Shown here: positions 22,401-33,110 of the stretch, in pieces | Layout of the letters: each line of letters starts with the position of its first letter | Numbering within the stretch: position 1 is the stretch's first letter | Source of the DNA: Notamacropus eugenii | Lineage: Eukaryota; Chordata; Mammalia; Diprotodontia; Macropodidae | DNA length: 64,000 nt | Direction: 5' to 3' | Assembly (NCBI RefSeq): GCF_028372415.1 | Contig: NC_092876.1 | Location: forward strand, 60,536,385-60,600,384 | Position numbers and translations under genes: made by a program | The notes under the pieces: generated by a model | What the model was told of the DNA's origin: nothing | What the model saw: only the letters and a program-made list of their open reading frames with translations | Database searches by the model: none

Positions 22401-22559
22401 AATCATGAAGACCTAAGTTCAAGTTCCAGTCTGACATATGCTGACTCTGGACAAGCCATTTTAATCTCTAGGTGTACCACACGACTCTTTAAAACGTTGA
22501 TGATCTTCATTGATAGAAGGAGTTTTCTCACTCTGTTCCCTAAATTAATGCAATCACAG

Positions 22560-22673
22560 GTTACAATCTATATATAAACATGTGTAGACATATATCTGCA
22601 TATATGTGTGTATATATATATACACTATATGTGAACATATACGTATTTATATATGCATATATGTATATATTTG

Positions 22674-22711
<38 letters not shown>
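22560..22711. repeat. TATA/TATG then (CA)n microsatellite
   Basis: Alternating purine-pyrimidine tract: TATATA/TATGTA units followed by about 18 CA units at 22675-22711. Confidence 0.9.
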
Positions 22712-22713
<2 letters not shown>

Positions 22714-22824
22714 AGTTTCCATGGCTAAAGATGGTGATAAGTTTTTCTGTACTTAACCAGGCTAATCCTCAAAAAGCAGACATAGTGACTAGTCAATCAT
22801 GAAGAAGGATTGAGGGAAAACCAA

Positions 22825-23065
22825 GCAGCTAGGTAGCATGGTGGGAAGAGTGCTAGATGTGAGTTCAGATCTTACCTCAAGCACTTTTAGGCTGTGATTT
22901 TTTAAACTCATTTATCCTCAGTCTCCCCATCTGCAAAATGGGTGTAATAGTGTCACCTACCTTCTAGGGTTGTAGTGAGGATGAAATAAGATAATATTTG
23001 GAAATCATTTTGTGAACCTTAAAGTGTCATACAAATAAAAATGGTTATTATTACTATTACTAATT
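22825..23065 (+). mobile_element. CORE-SINE, plus strand
   Basis: Starts 'AAGCAGCTAGGTAGCATGGT', runs through 'ATCTGCAAAATGGGTGTAAT' and 'GGGTTGTAGTGAGGATGAAA' to a TTATTATTAC tail. Confidence 0.85.
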
Positions 23066-23299
23066 ATAACCGATGGATCATCAGTATGTCCAGAGATTCA
23101 GAGAAAATCTCCCCATCCTCCTCCCTGCTCCACAGGTCAGCCGGGCCCCCTGTGGGAGATTTTATAGGAAAACATGGGCAAGAGTCTTCCTAGAGGAGAA
23201 GTTGAAGGGAGCACCCACAGATACATTGAAATATCTCAATATGCGTACAGTGATTCCAGGTCCCAGGGTTGTATCACTGTGAGCCTTCTCCTACAAAGA

Positions 23300-24022
23300 T
23301 CACAACTGTGGAATTATGCCCAAAGAGTTATTAAATTGCCTCTACCCTTTCACCCAACAATACTACTATCAGGTCTGTTTCCCAAGATGATTAGGGAAAA
23401 AGGAAAAGAACCTATATGTTCTAAAATATTTATAGCAGCTCTTTTTGTGGTGGCAAAGAACTGGAAATTGTGTGGATGCCCACCAATTAGGGAATGGCTA
23501 AACAAGTTGTGGTATAGGATTGTGATGGAATACTGCTGTGCTTTAAGAAATGAAGAGCTCACTGACTTTAGGAAAGCATGGAGAGACCTCCATGAAATGA
23601 TGAAGAGGAAATAAGCAGAACCAAGAGAACATTGTATATAGTAACAGCAGTATTGTTTTAAGAACAGCTTTGAGCAACCAGGTCATTCTGACTATTATAA
23701 ATGACCAAATTAACCACAAAGATCTTATGGCGATGCTGTTGGAATCCAGAAAAAGAACTGACATATATGTGTGTATGTTGCACAGATGCATATGTATACA
23801 CACACACACAGATTTGTGTCTAATTGTAGCCATCTCAAACTTGGGACAAAGGGGAAGGGAAAAAAGAAAATTACATGACAACTTTGTTGTATATTTAAAA
23901 GGAATAGCAGGTTGTACATAATGGATCTGCAATTTCAGGTGCAATCCTCTGTTTTTCTATCCCACTTTTATGGAAATGCTTATTTTATTTCTTAAGTTCA
24001 GAATAAAATAAATATTTTTTTC
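23300..24022 (+). mobile_element. L1 3' end with readable ORF2 C-terminus
   Basis: The + strand frame ending at 23614 reads FHPTILLSGLF, then CSKIFIAALFVVAKNWKL, GCPPIREWLNKLW and FRKAWRDLHEMM. This is the C-terminal end of L1 ORF2 (compare 'FDPAIPLLGIYP' and 'MFIAALFTIAKTW' in human L1). The marsupial L1 3' UTR and A-rich end follow. 5' truncated. Confidence 0.9.
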
Positions 24023-24027
24023 AAAAA

Positions 24028-24232
24028 GGTCATAACTGCTCTTTTAGTCATGACCCCATTTGGGGTTTTCTTGGCAAAGATACTAGAGCAGCTCATTTTA
24101 CAGATAAGAAAACAGAGGCAAATTGAGTTAAGTGATTTGCCCAGGATCACATATCTGAGACTGGATTTGAACTTAGAGTCTTCCTGATTCCAGGCTCAGT
24201 GTTCTATCCACTGCACCATGAAGCGAACCCTA
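24028..24232 (-). mobile_element. RTE-tailed SINE, minus strand
   Basis: Reversed RTE tail ('TGACCCCATTTGGGGTTTTC', 'TTGGCAAAGATACTAGAGCA') then reversed SINE core and head ('TTCTATCCACTGCACCATGA'). Confidence 0.8.
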
Positions 24233-24489
24233 CATACATCAAAACTGCTTTTTTATCCATCGGATCTTCCACCCAGCAGCTACTTTACTATAGCTAAAAA
24301 AATTTATCACCAAGCAGGTAATAAGCCTTCTACACTACAGCCACATAGTGCATTGCCAGACTTGTACTCAAAGCTTTTCTAACTTGGCAGAAGAACCTGC
24401 TAAAGTTTGCACTCCACAAGTATAACCATTGAGAAGCCAAAGCTGGGTTCTTCTCAGAAGATCAGAGGATGACTTGAATGGAGGCTATT

Positions 24490-24780
24490 TTACAGATCTA
24501 GAACTAGAAGGGATCTCAGAGGTCATCTAGCCCAACCCCCAACCCCAAACAGAGACCCAGGGAGGTTAAGTGACTTGCCAAGATATTATGTGTGCATGCG
24601 CATACACAAGTGTATGTACGTATGCAGATGTTCACACATGTGTGTGTTTGTATATTTTATGTACATATGAACATGTCTATATAAGGGCGTGCAATGTATA
24701 TGCCTTGGTCACATGTACATATACCCTGTGTTGTGCATATGCAAATACCTACATGTTTGTATATGTATGCACATTTCTCA
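24490..24780. repeat. MIR fragment and TG/CA-rich tract
   Basis: 24490-24580 is a minus-strand MIR-type piece. 24580-24780 is a degenerate TGTA/CATG/GTGTGT tract able to adopt alternating purine-pyrimidine structure. A SINE tail follows at about 24815-24855. Confidence 0.6.
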
Positions 24781-24939
24781 ATGGGCGTACCAACAGAATG
24801 CAAAATTCTGACACAGTAAGTGCTTAATAAAGGCTAATTGAGTGATCAATTGATATTCTATTAAGGCCTGGAGTACAGGCATGGCAAAAAAAATTGCATT
24901 TCTGTCTTCTAAAGATAAGACTAGGTAAACTCAAAGAGG

Positions 24940-25100
24940 TTTATTACTAAATTCAATTTAATTTAATTCAACAAACATTCATTAAAACACCTACTAGATA
25001 CTGGGTGCTGGAGATACAAAAACCAAAAATATTTTGCCAAGTAGGCCTTGCCTTCAAGGACCTTATAGTCTACTCAGGAGATACAATGTTCACAAATAAG
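24940..25100 (+). mobile_element. L2/MIR3-type copy
   Basis: 'ATTCAACAAACATTCATTAA', 'GGTGCTGGAGATACAAAAAC', 'AAGGACCTTATAGTCTACTC' follow in the standard order. Confidence 0.7.
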
Positions 25101-25369
25101 ACTATTACAGCGTAATTTGAGGACAGAAAGAACGTGGGGAGATCAGGAAAGACTTTTCATTAATAGTGAACTCTGATCTCAGTCTTAAATAAAAATAAAG
25201 GGAATAAACATTTACATAATGCCCACTGTATGCCAAGTAAATGTAGGATGTGCAAATTTGGAGTATCCACCCCAAATATTCATGTGGACTATCTGTGCCT
25301 AACCTATGGTAGAGCATTCCGAGCTCATACTGGTCTGATCAGCCGCAGTCAGGCACACTGAAACTTCAC

Positions 25370-25650
25370 TTTATCATAGTGATATCATTTTGGTCCTCTC
25401 TGAAAACAAAGGACAACAACCAACCAACCAACTACGTGCCAGGCACTATACTCAGTGCTTTTTACAAATATTATCTCATTTTAGTACTCACAACAACCCT
25501 CAACAACAAGATAGTTGAGGAAATGAAGGCAACAGAGGGTAAGTGTCTTGCCCAGGGTCAGACAGCTCATAAGTGTTTGAGGCCACATTTGAACCCAGGT
25601 CTTCCTGATTTTAGGCCCAGGGCTTCACCCACTATGTCACCAGCTAAGAA
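25370..25650. mobile_element. RTE 3' tail beside a minus-strand CORE-SINE
   Basis: 25376-25425 ('TTGGTCCTCTCTGAAAACAA' + 'AGGACAACAACC') is the 3' terminus of a marsupial RTE element. 25430-25650 is a reversed SINE ('GTGCCAGGCACTATACTCAG' to 'CACCCACTATGTCACCAGCT'). Confidence 0.75.
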
Positions 25651-25707
25651 TTCTAGAAAGTAAAAATCAAACAGGAGTGCCTTTGAAGCACAAGAGACAG
25701 CGTATGC

Positions 25708-25769
25708 CAGGAGTAGGGAACCTGCAGCCTGGAACTCATGGCCTAGAGGCCATAGGTTCCCCGTCCCTG
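25708..25769. mobile_element. 62-bp hAT-type mini-element
   Basis: Starts CAGGAGTAGGGAACCTGCAG and ends with the near-complement GGTTCCCCGTCCCTG, giving ~20-bp terminal inverted repeats around an ~18-bp middle. Flanking 8-mers GCGTATGC and GTTTATGC (6 of 8 alike) fit an old hAT target duplication. Confidence 0.65.
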
Positions 25770-26213
25770 GTTTATGCAAAGAAATGCATGAAGGTGGAAG
25801 ATGTATCATTGAGTTGGGAGAATAAGTACCAGTCTAGTTTGGTTGAAATGCAGAGGGTATGAAGGGAAGTCATGTGAAACAAGGCTAGAAAGATACATGG
25901 AAGCCAGATGGCAGAAGACCTTGAGTGACAGATTTATGTTTTATCCTTAGGCAACAGAGAAGTCACTTGAGAAATCTCATGATCTTTAACTAAAGACACA
26001 TTTAAATCAACATACCTTACAAATAAATAATTAATGTGCAATAAAGAAAGTGGGGTTTCTGCAAAACACTCACACCGAAAGGAATAATAAACATCTCCGA
26101 GACTCCCCTGGCGTTCCCACATCACACCAGAAGGTGGGATAAGACCCCATCATCCCTCAAGTGCCTGAATTGGAATGCCACCCATGGCTGGACAATCAGT
26201 CATCCAGCGTCCA
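25770..26213. other. Intergenic, nothing recognised
   Basis: AT-rich, no gene; a weak 'GTGACAGATTTATGTTTTAT' old-repeat-like segment near 25925. Confidence 0.4.
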
Positions 26214-26318
26214 GAGCCATCCTATAAAACAAGAATTCTTCAAATAAAAAAAAAGAGAAAGAAGAGGGAAAAAAATCAAACTTGATCAGCACATCCAAAA
26301 AAAAAAATCTGAATACAT
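26214..26318 (-). mobile_element. L1 3' UTR fragment (twin of 27729-27828)
   Basis: 'GAGCCATCCTATAAAACAAG' then A/G-rich sequence and 'CAAACTTGATCAGCACATCC' match, with few changes, a part of the minus-strand L1 at 27628-28410. Confidence 0.7.
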
Positions 26319-26984
26319 TTTCCTGCTTTGTTGTGCGCCCTCCAGCAGCCCATAATCTAGATGTATCCTTGACCCTGGTCTTTTCTTCCTGTCCCTGAGT
26401 GTCTCAAATGAAGTCACAATCCATCCCTTAAGTGAATTAAGCCAACACAAATAAAACTGTATTTCTTTTAGCACTTACCAGATAATTTGCTTCTTCCGGA
26501 AAGCTTCCAAGGGTCAAAAAAGGAAATGTAATTGAATAAGAGTCTGTGATTCTAAAAGCATCAGGGATTATAAACTTGGGATTTCACCCAAGACTACAAC
26601 CTCAGAGTCATCCCTTAAAGTTACTTTTTATGTGTAATCCCAGTTCCAAAGCCCATTGTTATGAGACTCTGTCATTGGAGGACCTCAACGTCCCACCCCC
26701 CTCACAATGAGGGTGGACAGCCACTTATTAGGCTTATTATGGTGTAAAATCCTTTGGTGAATGGGCAGGACTAGATTCTGTGGGACATCCTTTTACATTC
26801 TTCTATTCTGTAATTCTCTGCCTATAGTTTTCCTGCACCAAGTCCCTCTCCTCTCCAAGTTTTCCTCTGCTCAGAAGCTGAAGTGTCTTAAAGTGCCTGG
26901 GGTACATGGTAGTCCTCTTCAATCCAGGGTATGCAGAGCCAAAGGTTGGGCTTGAGGTAGGCCCCTCTCTGTTGAGCATACTTT
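26319..26984. other. Unique intergenic stretch
   Basis: No gene or repeat recognised; contains a short CCCACCCCCCTC patch near 26692. Confidence 0.4.
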
Positions 26985-27300
26985 TCAAAGTCTTACCAAA
27001 GGAAGAAGACCATATCTCTCCCCTGCTAACCCAATTGTCTCCAAGGTCAAATACAAACTCTTCTGGCATTTGAAGCCTTGTACATTTTGGCTCTGACCTG
27101 CCTCTCAAGACTAATTACACATCACTCCCCCTCTGATACTCTCCTTTCTAGCCAAACGTGCCCACTTTCATTTCATCTCCTCTTGTACAGCATCCCTCAT
27201 GCCTGGAATGCTCTCCCTCCTCATCTCCACTGGGCTCAGTTTTCTCATCTATAAAATTAAGTAGATTGGACTAAATGCACTCTAAGTTCCCTTCCACCTC
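26985..27300 (+). mobile_element. L2 3' piece then MIR core
   Basis: 26990-27235 follows L2 3' sequence ('CTTCTGGCATTTGAAGCCTT', 'TTGGCTCTGACCTGCC', 'CATGCCTGGAATGCTCTCCC'). At 27236 it passes into a MIR core/3' segment. Confidence 0.75.
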
Positions 27301-27627
27301 TAAATCTTTGATCCTTATACACTGTTCTGTTTGTAATGGATATTTCCTCTTTTTCTGTCCAATTTATCAGTCTGCTAAGACTGATAATTATGATATTTTA
27401 TTCTTAAAGCAATTTCAGATAAAGATTGAAATGGTGCCACTAAACGTTGTAACTATAGATATGCATGACACTGACTGTTTCTGTGTTTTAGCAGTTTGAC
27501 TGAACTTAGACCTTTATCCAAGACAGATGACCCTGAAGGCCCCTTCCAGTGTGAAATCCATGATTTAATATGACCCAGGGAAAGAGCAGACTTTTTGCTT
27601 GGATTAGCCTTCAGGTGCCTTACCCTT
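27301..27627. other. Intergenic, nothing recognised
   Basis: AT-rich spacer without open frames of note. Confidence 0.4.
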
Positions 27628-28410
27628 CCACTAGATTTTCTTTTTAAAAAAATTAAACTTTTTTGGTATCTTTTTTTGTTATATCACCTAAAATTTCCCT
27701 TGTATTCCTCCCTTTTTCCTCCTTCAGGGAGCCATCCTATAAAACAAGAATTCTTAAAATAAAAAAAGAGAAAGAAGAGGGAAAAAATCAAACTTGATCA
27801 GTACATCCAAAAAAAAATCTGAATACACATGCAATGTTCCATATTCATGGATGTGGCATCTCTGTGCAGGAGAAACAAATGGAGGCCCTTCTTTGGAGTC
27901 ATGTATGTTCTTTGCAATTTTCCAACATTATTTTTAAAACTATTTTGTGATTTTTGTTCTTTACATGTAGATTGTTGCAGTCATTATGCATATGGTTTCC
28001 TTTGCTCTGCTTACCTTATTATGCATCAGTTCATGTGGGTCTTTCCATATTTCTCTATATTAATCATAGCCAGTGTTTCTTAATGCATAGTAATATTCCC
28101 TTACATTCATGTACCACAACTTTTGTTTAGCCATTTCCCAATGGATGGGCATCTGCTTTGTTTCTAGGTCTTTGCTATTGCAAAACCTGTTGCTATAAAT
28201 ATGTCAGTGTATATGGGGACTTTCTTTTAATTGATCACCTTGTAGAGATTTAAGAGTAGGACTGGAATCTCTTGGTCTAAGGCCAAGTTACCTTATCTGT
28301 ACAATTCCAAATTGCCTTCCAAACGAGCTGTATTAATCCATAGTGCCACCATTTGCCCTTCTTTTCACAACCTCTCCAAAGTTGTCACCTTGTCCAATTT
28401 GCTGATGATG
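27628..28410 (-). mobile_element. L1 3' end, minus strand
   Basis: Reversed 3' UTR followed by reversed ORF2 C-terminus landmarks: 'CAGTTCATGTGGGTCTTTCC', 'TTTAGCCATTTCCCAATGGA' and 'TGGGCATCTGC'. It stops where the LTR at 28411 begins. Confidence 0.8.
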
Positions 28411-29165
28411 GGGTGCTTGGGTTCTAAATTCATTTCTCTCTAAAAATCACATTTTTCCTAACCTCAAAACACTGTCTCAGGCAGTTTGTCCTCAGTCTGA
28501 GGACAGCCTGCCTTAGCAAAACCTTTATCTCCCTTCCTGATACAATAGCCAGCTGAAGATATAGAATTTATTAATTTGAACCAGCTGTGTACTGGCTGAA
28601 CTGGCTGTGTACTGGGTCATAACAACATTTACTACCCACTGACCAATCACATGCATCCTAGACTTAGATGTACATCCCTTCCTTACATCTATCTTGTCTA
28701 ACATGACATTGATGAGAGAAGCCTGGTATTACTTAGACAATCCTGACCATTAGTTGACTTAGTGATGTTTCAGGCCTAAAACCACACCTCCATGTAGCAA
28801 CCCCGCCCCCCCCCCAACTTGGATTATATCCCAATGAACTCTGGGTAAAATACCTTCTAAGTAGATAATAAAAGTGCATGTTCCTTTAAGAACTAATCAC
28901 TCCCTAACCCCTCCTTGAATCACCTACTCAGCATACTTGGCACATGATATACTCTAGAATATCCTATATAAACTTGTACCCCTCTAAGGTTGCAGGTTCG
29001 ATAAGAACTCTTGCCTGCTGAAAAGTGTAATAAATCTTTACCTTGACTTCAAGAATGCTTGAGTCCTCAAATTTATCCCAAGTGGCCTACGACCTGCCCT
29101 TCTACACTGGTCTTTGAGGGATTTCAGAATTTCATCCATCCCATCCCCCTTCCCAACCCTCATCA
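28411..29165 (+). mobile_element. Solo LTR of an endogenous retrovirus
   Basis: A TATA-like 'CCTATATAAAC', an AATAAA signal near 29030 and a CA end ('CCCTCATCA') mark a + strand LTR with no internal viral sequence beside it. Its last ~390 bp are clearly related to the LTR in the palindrome arms (44336-44920 and 51177-51752), with a different 5' part. Start approximate. Clearly diverged from the arm copies, so an old fossil; no coding capacity. Confidence 0.7.
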
Positions 29166-30935
29166 CTGAGTGTGGGATAAAAACCTCCATTCCATTTTCA
29201 AGTTCCTCAGGGTCAAGACCAGAGGTAATCTAAATAATATATGCTCTTTTGCCTAGAGTCCAAGAGTCAGTCATTCATCTTGAGGGCACTTGGTAAGATC
29301 TAAATCACAGGAACTAGAATGAAAAGAAATCATGTGTCCAATACCTTCTCATTTTACAAATGGGGAAACTGAGGTGTAGCATGAAGTGGGGGAAGGGAGT
29401 CAAGGTATAACAGCAAGTAAGAGCATGCCGAAGTGCATAAGAGTAACTGCTTAATTGATTATCTAAATACTGAATCGACACATGGAGGGTTCCTATTGGG
29501 GAAAAACCATAAAATACAGTCATAAGTGAAAATCCATAAAGAGGTAAACTCTGTGAAAGGTGGAAACCCAAACATGGTGACCTGTTAGCAATCATAACTT
29601 AGATACTGAATTATATTTTAGACGCTGAATCATAATTTAAGATGCTATGACCTCTGAAAGCCATAACAAGAATATTGTGTCATATATGTGATGGGTATAT
29701 GATCAATACATGAACTTATGTTTGGACATAACATTGGCTCATTACTAAGCAGAAAATACAACAAAACAAAAATCCACCGATCAGTAGTGATGTAGTCTAT
29801 AGCTCCTTCTCCCTTTGTCTGTTTTCTGTAATTACCACAGAGATTTTGGGAGTTCTTAGTGGGAATTCACTGATTGGTCTGGCTGCCTCCCCAGACCAAG
29901 GACTGGCAGGGATTCATCATACTGTCCCAAATATAAGTAACCCAAATTGATTATACAATGACATATAATCAATCTGGAGATACTAGGTCTCTTTCTTTGG
30001 TATCAAAAGAACATTCCATGGTAATGAGGAGGTACAGGTTCCCCAGCCAAGGGAATTCTGGATTTTATAACATGTGAGTGAAGGGAAGAGAAATGAAAAA
30101 TGCTATGGAGATAGTCCCTGACCTTCATCAGTAGCTGCTTGAATGATGGAGCCTGAAGGCCTGTCTATCCTTTCTCTACTTTTACCTTTAAATATTATTT
30201 TGTTGTGTGTGTCAAATGTTTCTTTTTCCCAAACCCAGATAAAATCAGCCTCTCAGATTAATACAGAATTAGTCTTCCAAAAATGCACTCTCAGCCTTTC
30301 TGTACCAGAACAGAGAGATCTTCATGAGTTGTTGGGAACTAAAATAAATCCAGTCTTCTCCCTAAATCTCCTCAGAGTCAAATTTCTAGTGATGAGTTAC
30401 TTGGTGTTTAGCAAAGTTGGCCTTTAGATGGTAGATCCAGGTATGGAACCTTTCTAGCTTCCAGAGCTGGAGTGTCCCTAGCTGAGTGTTTGAGGCTCAA
30501 GTTCACCTCCAGATCCCAGTAAAGCAATCCAGGAAAATATCAGTGGAGGATACTCATGGTACAGGTTAAATTAGGTTACAATGAGCATCAAAGACAGCCT
30601 TGAAGAAGGCAAAGTGAATGATAAAAAGAAGTCAGAAGACCTTGTACAAAATCCTAATTCTGTCACTTACAGGATCAGAGCTCTAGAGCCATAAAGGACA
30701 TTAACAGGGGTGTGCTAGTAAGGATTTAACAACCCACCCTGCTGGAGGAAAAAATGTAGTACAAGTGCATTGTAAATTTAGTCTTCATTATTAACATTCC
30801 CTCCATCACTTTCTTAAGCCTAGACAGTCAATAAAACAGTAAATCAAACCCAGCATTTGTTAATTGTCGAGGTATCTATATATCCATGCTGAAAATTTAA
30901 CAGCTGGCTCTCAAGAGCCAGTCCAAGTCCATTCC
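29166..30935. other. Largely unique intergenic stretch
   Basis: One minus-strand MIR-like piece at about 29335-29450; otherwise no repeat, exon or RNA recognised in 1.7 kb. Confidence 0.45.
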
Positions 30936-31108
30936 ACACCCTGAGACCTTGGAGACCATCTCATCCAATGCCCTCATTTCAAATACAAAGAAAACAAGGC
31001 CTGACCTGAAACATTTAAGTGACTTGCCCAAGATCTGACATTGGGCAAGTTACTTCCTGTCTCTAGACCTCAATTTCCTCTTCTGTCAAATCAAAATATT
31101 AGACTAGT
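30936..31108. mobile_element. MIR fragments, two orientations
   Basis: Minus-strand core at about 30945-31035 and + strand core at 31036-31105 ('GGGCAAGTTACTTCCTGTC'). Confidence 0.6.
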
Positions 31109-31329
31109 CAAGGGTTCTTAACCTGAGGCCCATGAACTTTTTAAAAATTGCTAACTGCATTTAAATATAATTGGATTCGTTGTTCAATTTGTTCTGTCAA
31201 CCTATCATGTCAATTTGTAACTGTATTTTGCTTTATGCATTCAAAAACATGATTCTGAGAAGGGGTCCCTAGGCTTCACCCCACACTGCCTAAGGATCCA
31301 GCACCCAAACAAGGTTAAGAAACCCCTTA
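31109..31329. mobile_element. hAT-type element with clear terminal repeats
   Basis: Left CAAGGGTTCTTAACCTGAGG and right 'AAGGTTAAGAAACCCCTTA' are near-perfect inverted repeats. The interior contains 'TCTGAGAAGGGGTCCCTAGG', shared with the copies near 45548 and 48430. Confidence 0.75.
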
Positions 31330-32570
31330 CAAGGTCATCTATAAGGTTTCTTCCATCCCTGGAGCCTAGGATACTTGAAATCACCAAAGGGCAGCTTAGG
31401 GGGGAGGGGGCATAGCTATCACCTTGAGAGAAGAGGCCTTCCCTTCATATCAAAGAGTAGTATATGGGGGGGGGGGAATGAAGAGCAGGAATTATGTTAA
31501 TACTTTAATGGAAGCTTATCTTATCAATGTGGATATTCCCTCCATAAATGCAGACTGAAATCCACCCAGGTCTTCTCATCTAAAGATCATCACTTATTGC
31601 CTAATGGACCAAGCCCGTGTTTTTATCCATTTTTTGGTCCGTGTTTTTATTTATTTTTGGCCACTGGCTTCCACAGAGCATGCCCTTTCCCCTCCCCAAT
31701 ATGCAGAGGTCTTTTTCTAGATCTTCTGACATTTTGAAGGTACCAGTTGAAAATTCACTCATGACAAGGGGCACACCCTTTGCCAATCATAGCTTTTTTT
31801 AAGGTTCTTTTATTAACTATTGACTTTTACTGTTTTTGCACAGAGGTCAATCACTGTACAAAAGTATGGCGAGCGCTATTTAAATTAGATTGCTGCAAAG
31901 AATTAACTCTCTTCCCCCAGCCTTCTCCTCTTTGAGCCTCGGTTCTCCTCGATTGGGAATACTAGTAATTGCATTACCTACATTCCAAGGTTTGAAAGCA
32001 AGTACTACACAAAAATGAATTCTATTATAGTCATCTCATCCATGTCGATAATGAAGATCACTGATTTCCCTGCTGTATGTCTGCACTGAGGCTTATGACA
32101 TTGAGAGAGACAGGCAACCATGCCTTGCCAAAGAGGATTTAGACCCAGACCGAGATAAATGGCTCCCAAGCTGGTCAGGTGATCTTCATTAATCTAGTTG
32201 TTTCCTGAATATTTGCATTTAGGATCACAGGTTTGCTAACTTGGATGGTGGGCATTTAAACACAAAGCAAATGAGATGTGTGATTATGGTGGTCAAGGTT
32301 TGGAGGAGGCAGTAGAAAATAAGGGTTCCCTCTGAACTTTGTATCAATATTTATTTGAACTGATCCTGTGGGAAGGGAAGGTTAATGGGTACTGTAGTCT
32401 GCTAAAAGATAAGCAACTATGCAAAGAGGCACAGAATTATGGGCCTCCCGCATCTTTTGGTCTCCCTGATGCCATTCTGGAGCTGCGGTCACTAATGGAA
32501 ATATGCTGCAGTCTACTTGTACTCACCATTCACATTTTCTTTGCCCTTTGGTTCAACTGTACCAAAGATG
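31330..32570. promoter_or_regulatory. Repeat-poor stretch with a perfect octamer
   Basis: No retroposon is recognised across about 1.2 kb apart from a 10-base G run near 31467. A perfect POU octamer ATTTGCAT lies at 32211-32218. Candidate regulatory region by low repeat content and this motif; weak evidence. Confidence 0.25.
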
Positions 32571-32571
32571 G

Positions 32572-32763
32572 TTAGACCTTTAAGGTCTCCACATAATATA
32601 AACCTATGATTTCATTGTTCCAAGACTCTCCCCCATAGAGCATCATTGGGTACACAAATGTTGAAAAAATAGATTTTTGTGCCACAAAATAGCTTTGATT
32701 CTTCAGCGTCTGTCCCAAATATTTGTACCTGAGACACATGGACAATAGACATTTATCATCCAC
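32572..32763 (-). mobile_element. RTE/BovB-like reverse transcriptase remnant
   Basis: The minus-strand frame contains YKYLGQTL followed by FVYPMMLYGGESW. This resembles the 'FKYLG...' and 'VFPVVMYGCESW' blocks near the end of RTE/BovB ORFs. The linking region is shortened, so it is a decayed fragment. Confidence 0.5.
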
Positions 32764-33093
32764 TTTATTTTTCCTGTATGGATTGTTAGGCTAACCTCTT
32801 GAAAAATCAGGGCTCTTTCTGAGAAATCTCTAATGTGCTCTTGGACTTGATGCAATCAGAAAATCTGGTCACAAAGAGAAGCAGTTGGAGCACCTGGTCT
32901 TTTGAAAGGAATCTTTTTTCTCTTTGGGATCTTAGCAAGACAGTCCCCACTGCGGGGGAAGGGAAATGCCTTTCCCAAGCAAACATCACCCTGTTTTAGC
33001 ATGAATAATCAAAGTTTCCTATACATATGCCCTCTCTCATGCATATTTTCTGGTCATGTAGGTTCTCTCTCCCACTGCTGGTATGGAAATCTG
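32764..33093. other. Intergenic, nothing recognised
   Basis: Spacer between the RTE remnant and the L1 insertion. Confidence 0.4.
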
Positions 33094-33110
33094 AGCATAT
33101 CCTGTTTTCC

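Noticed and set aside
24570-24827. 85-codon Cys/Tyr-rich frame
   Set aside because: Arises from a TGTA/CATG repeat tract.
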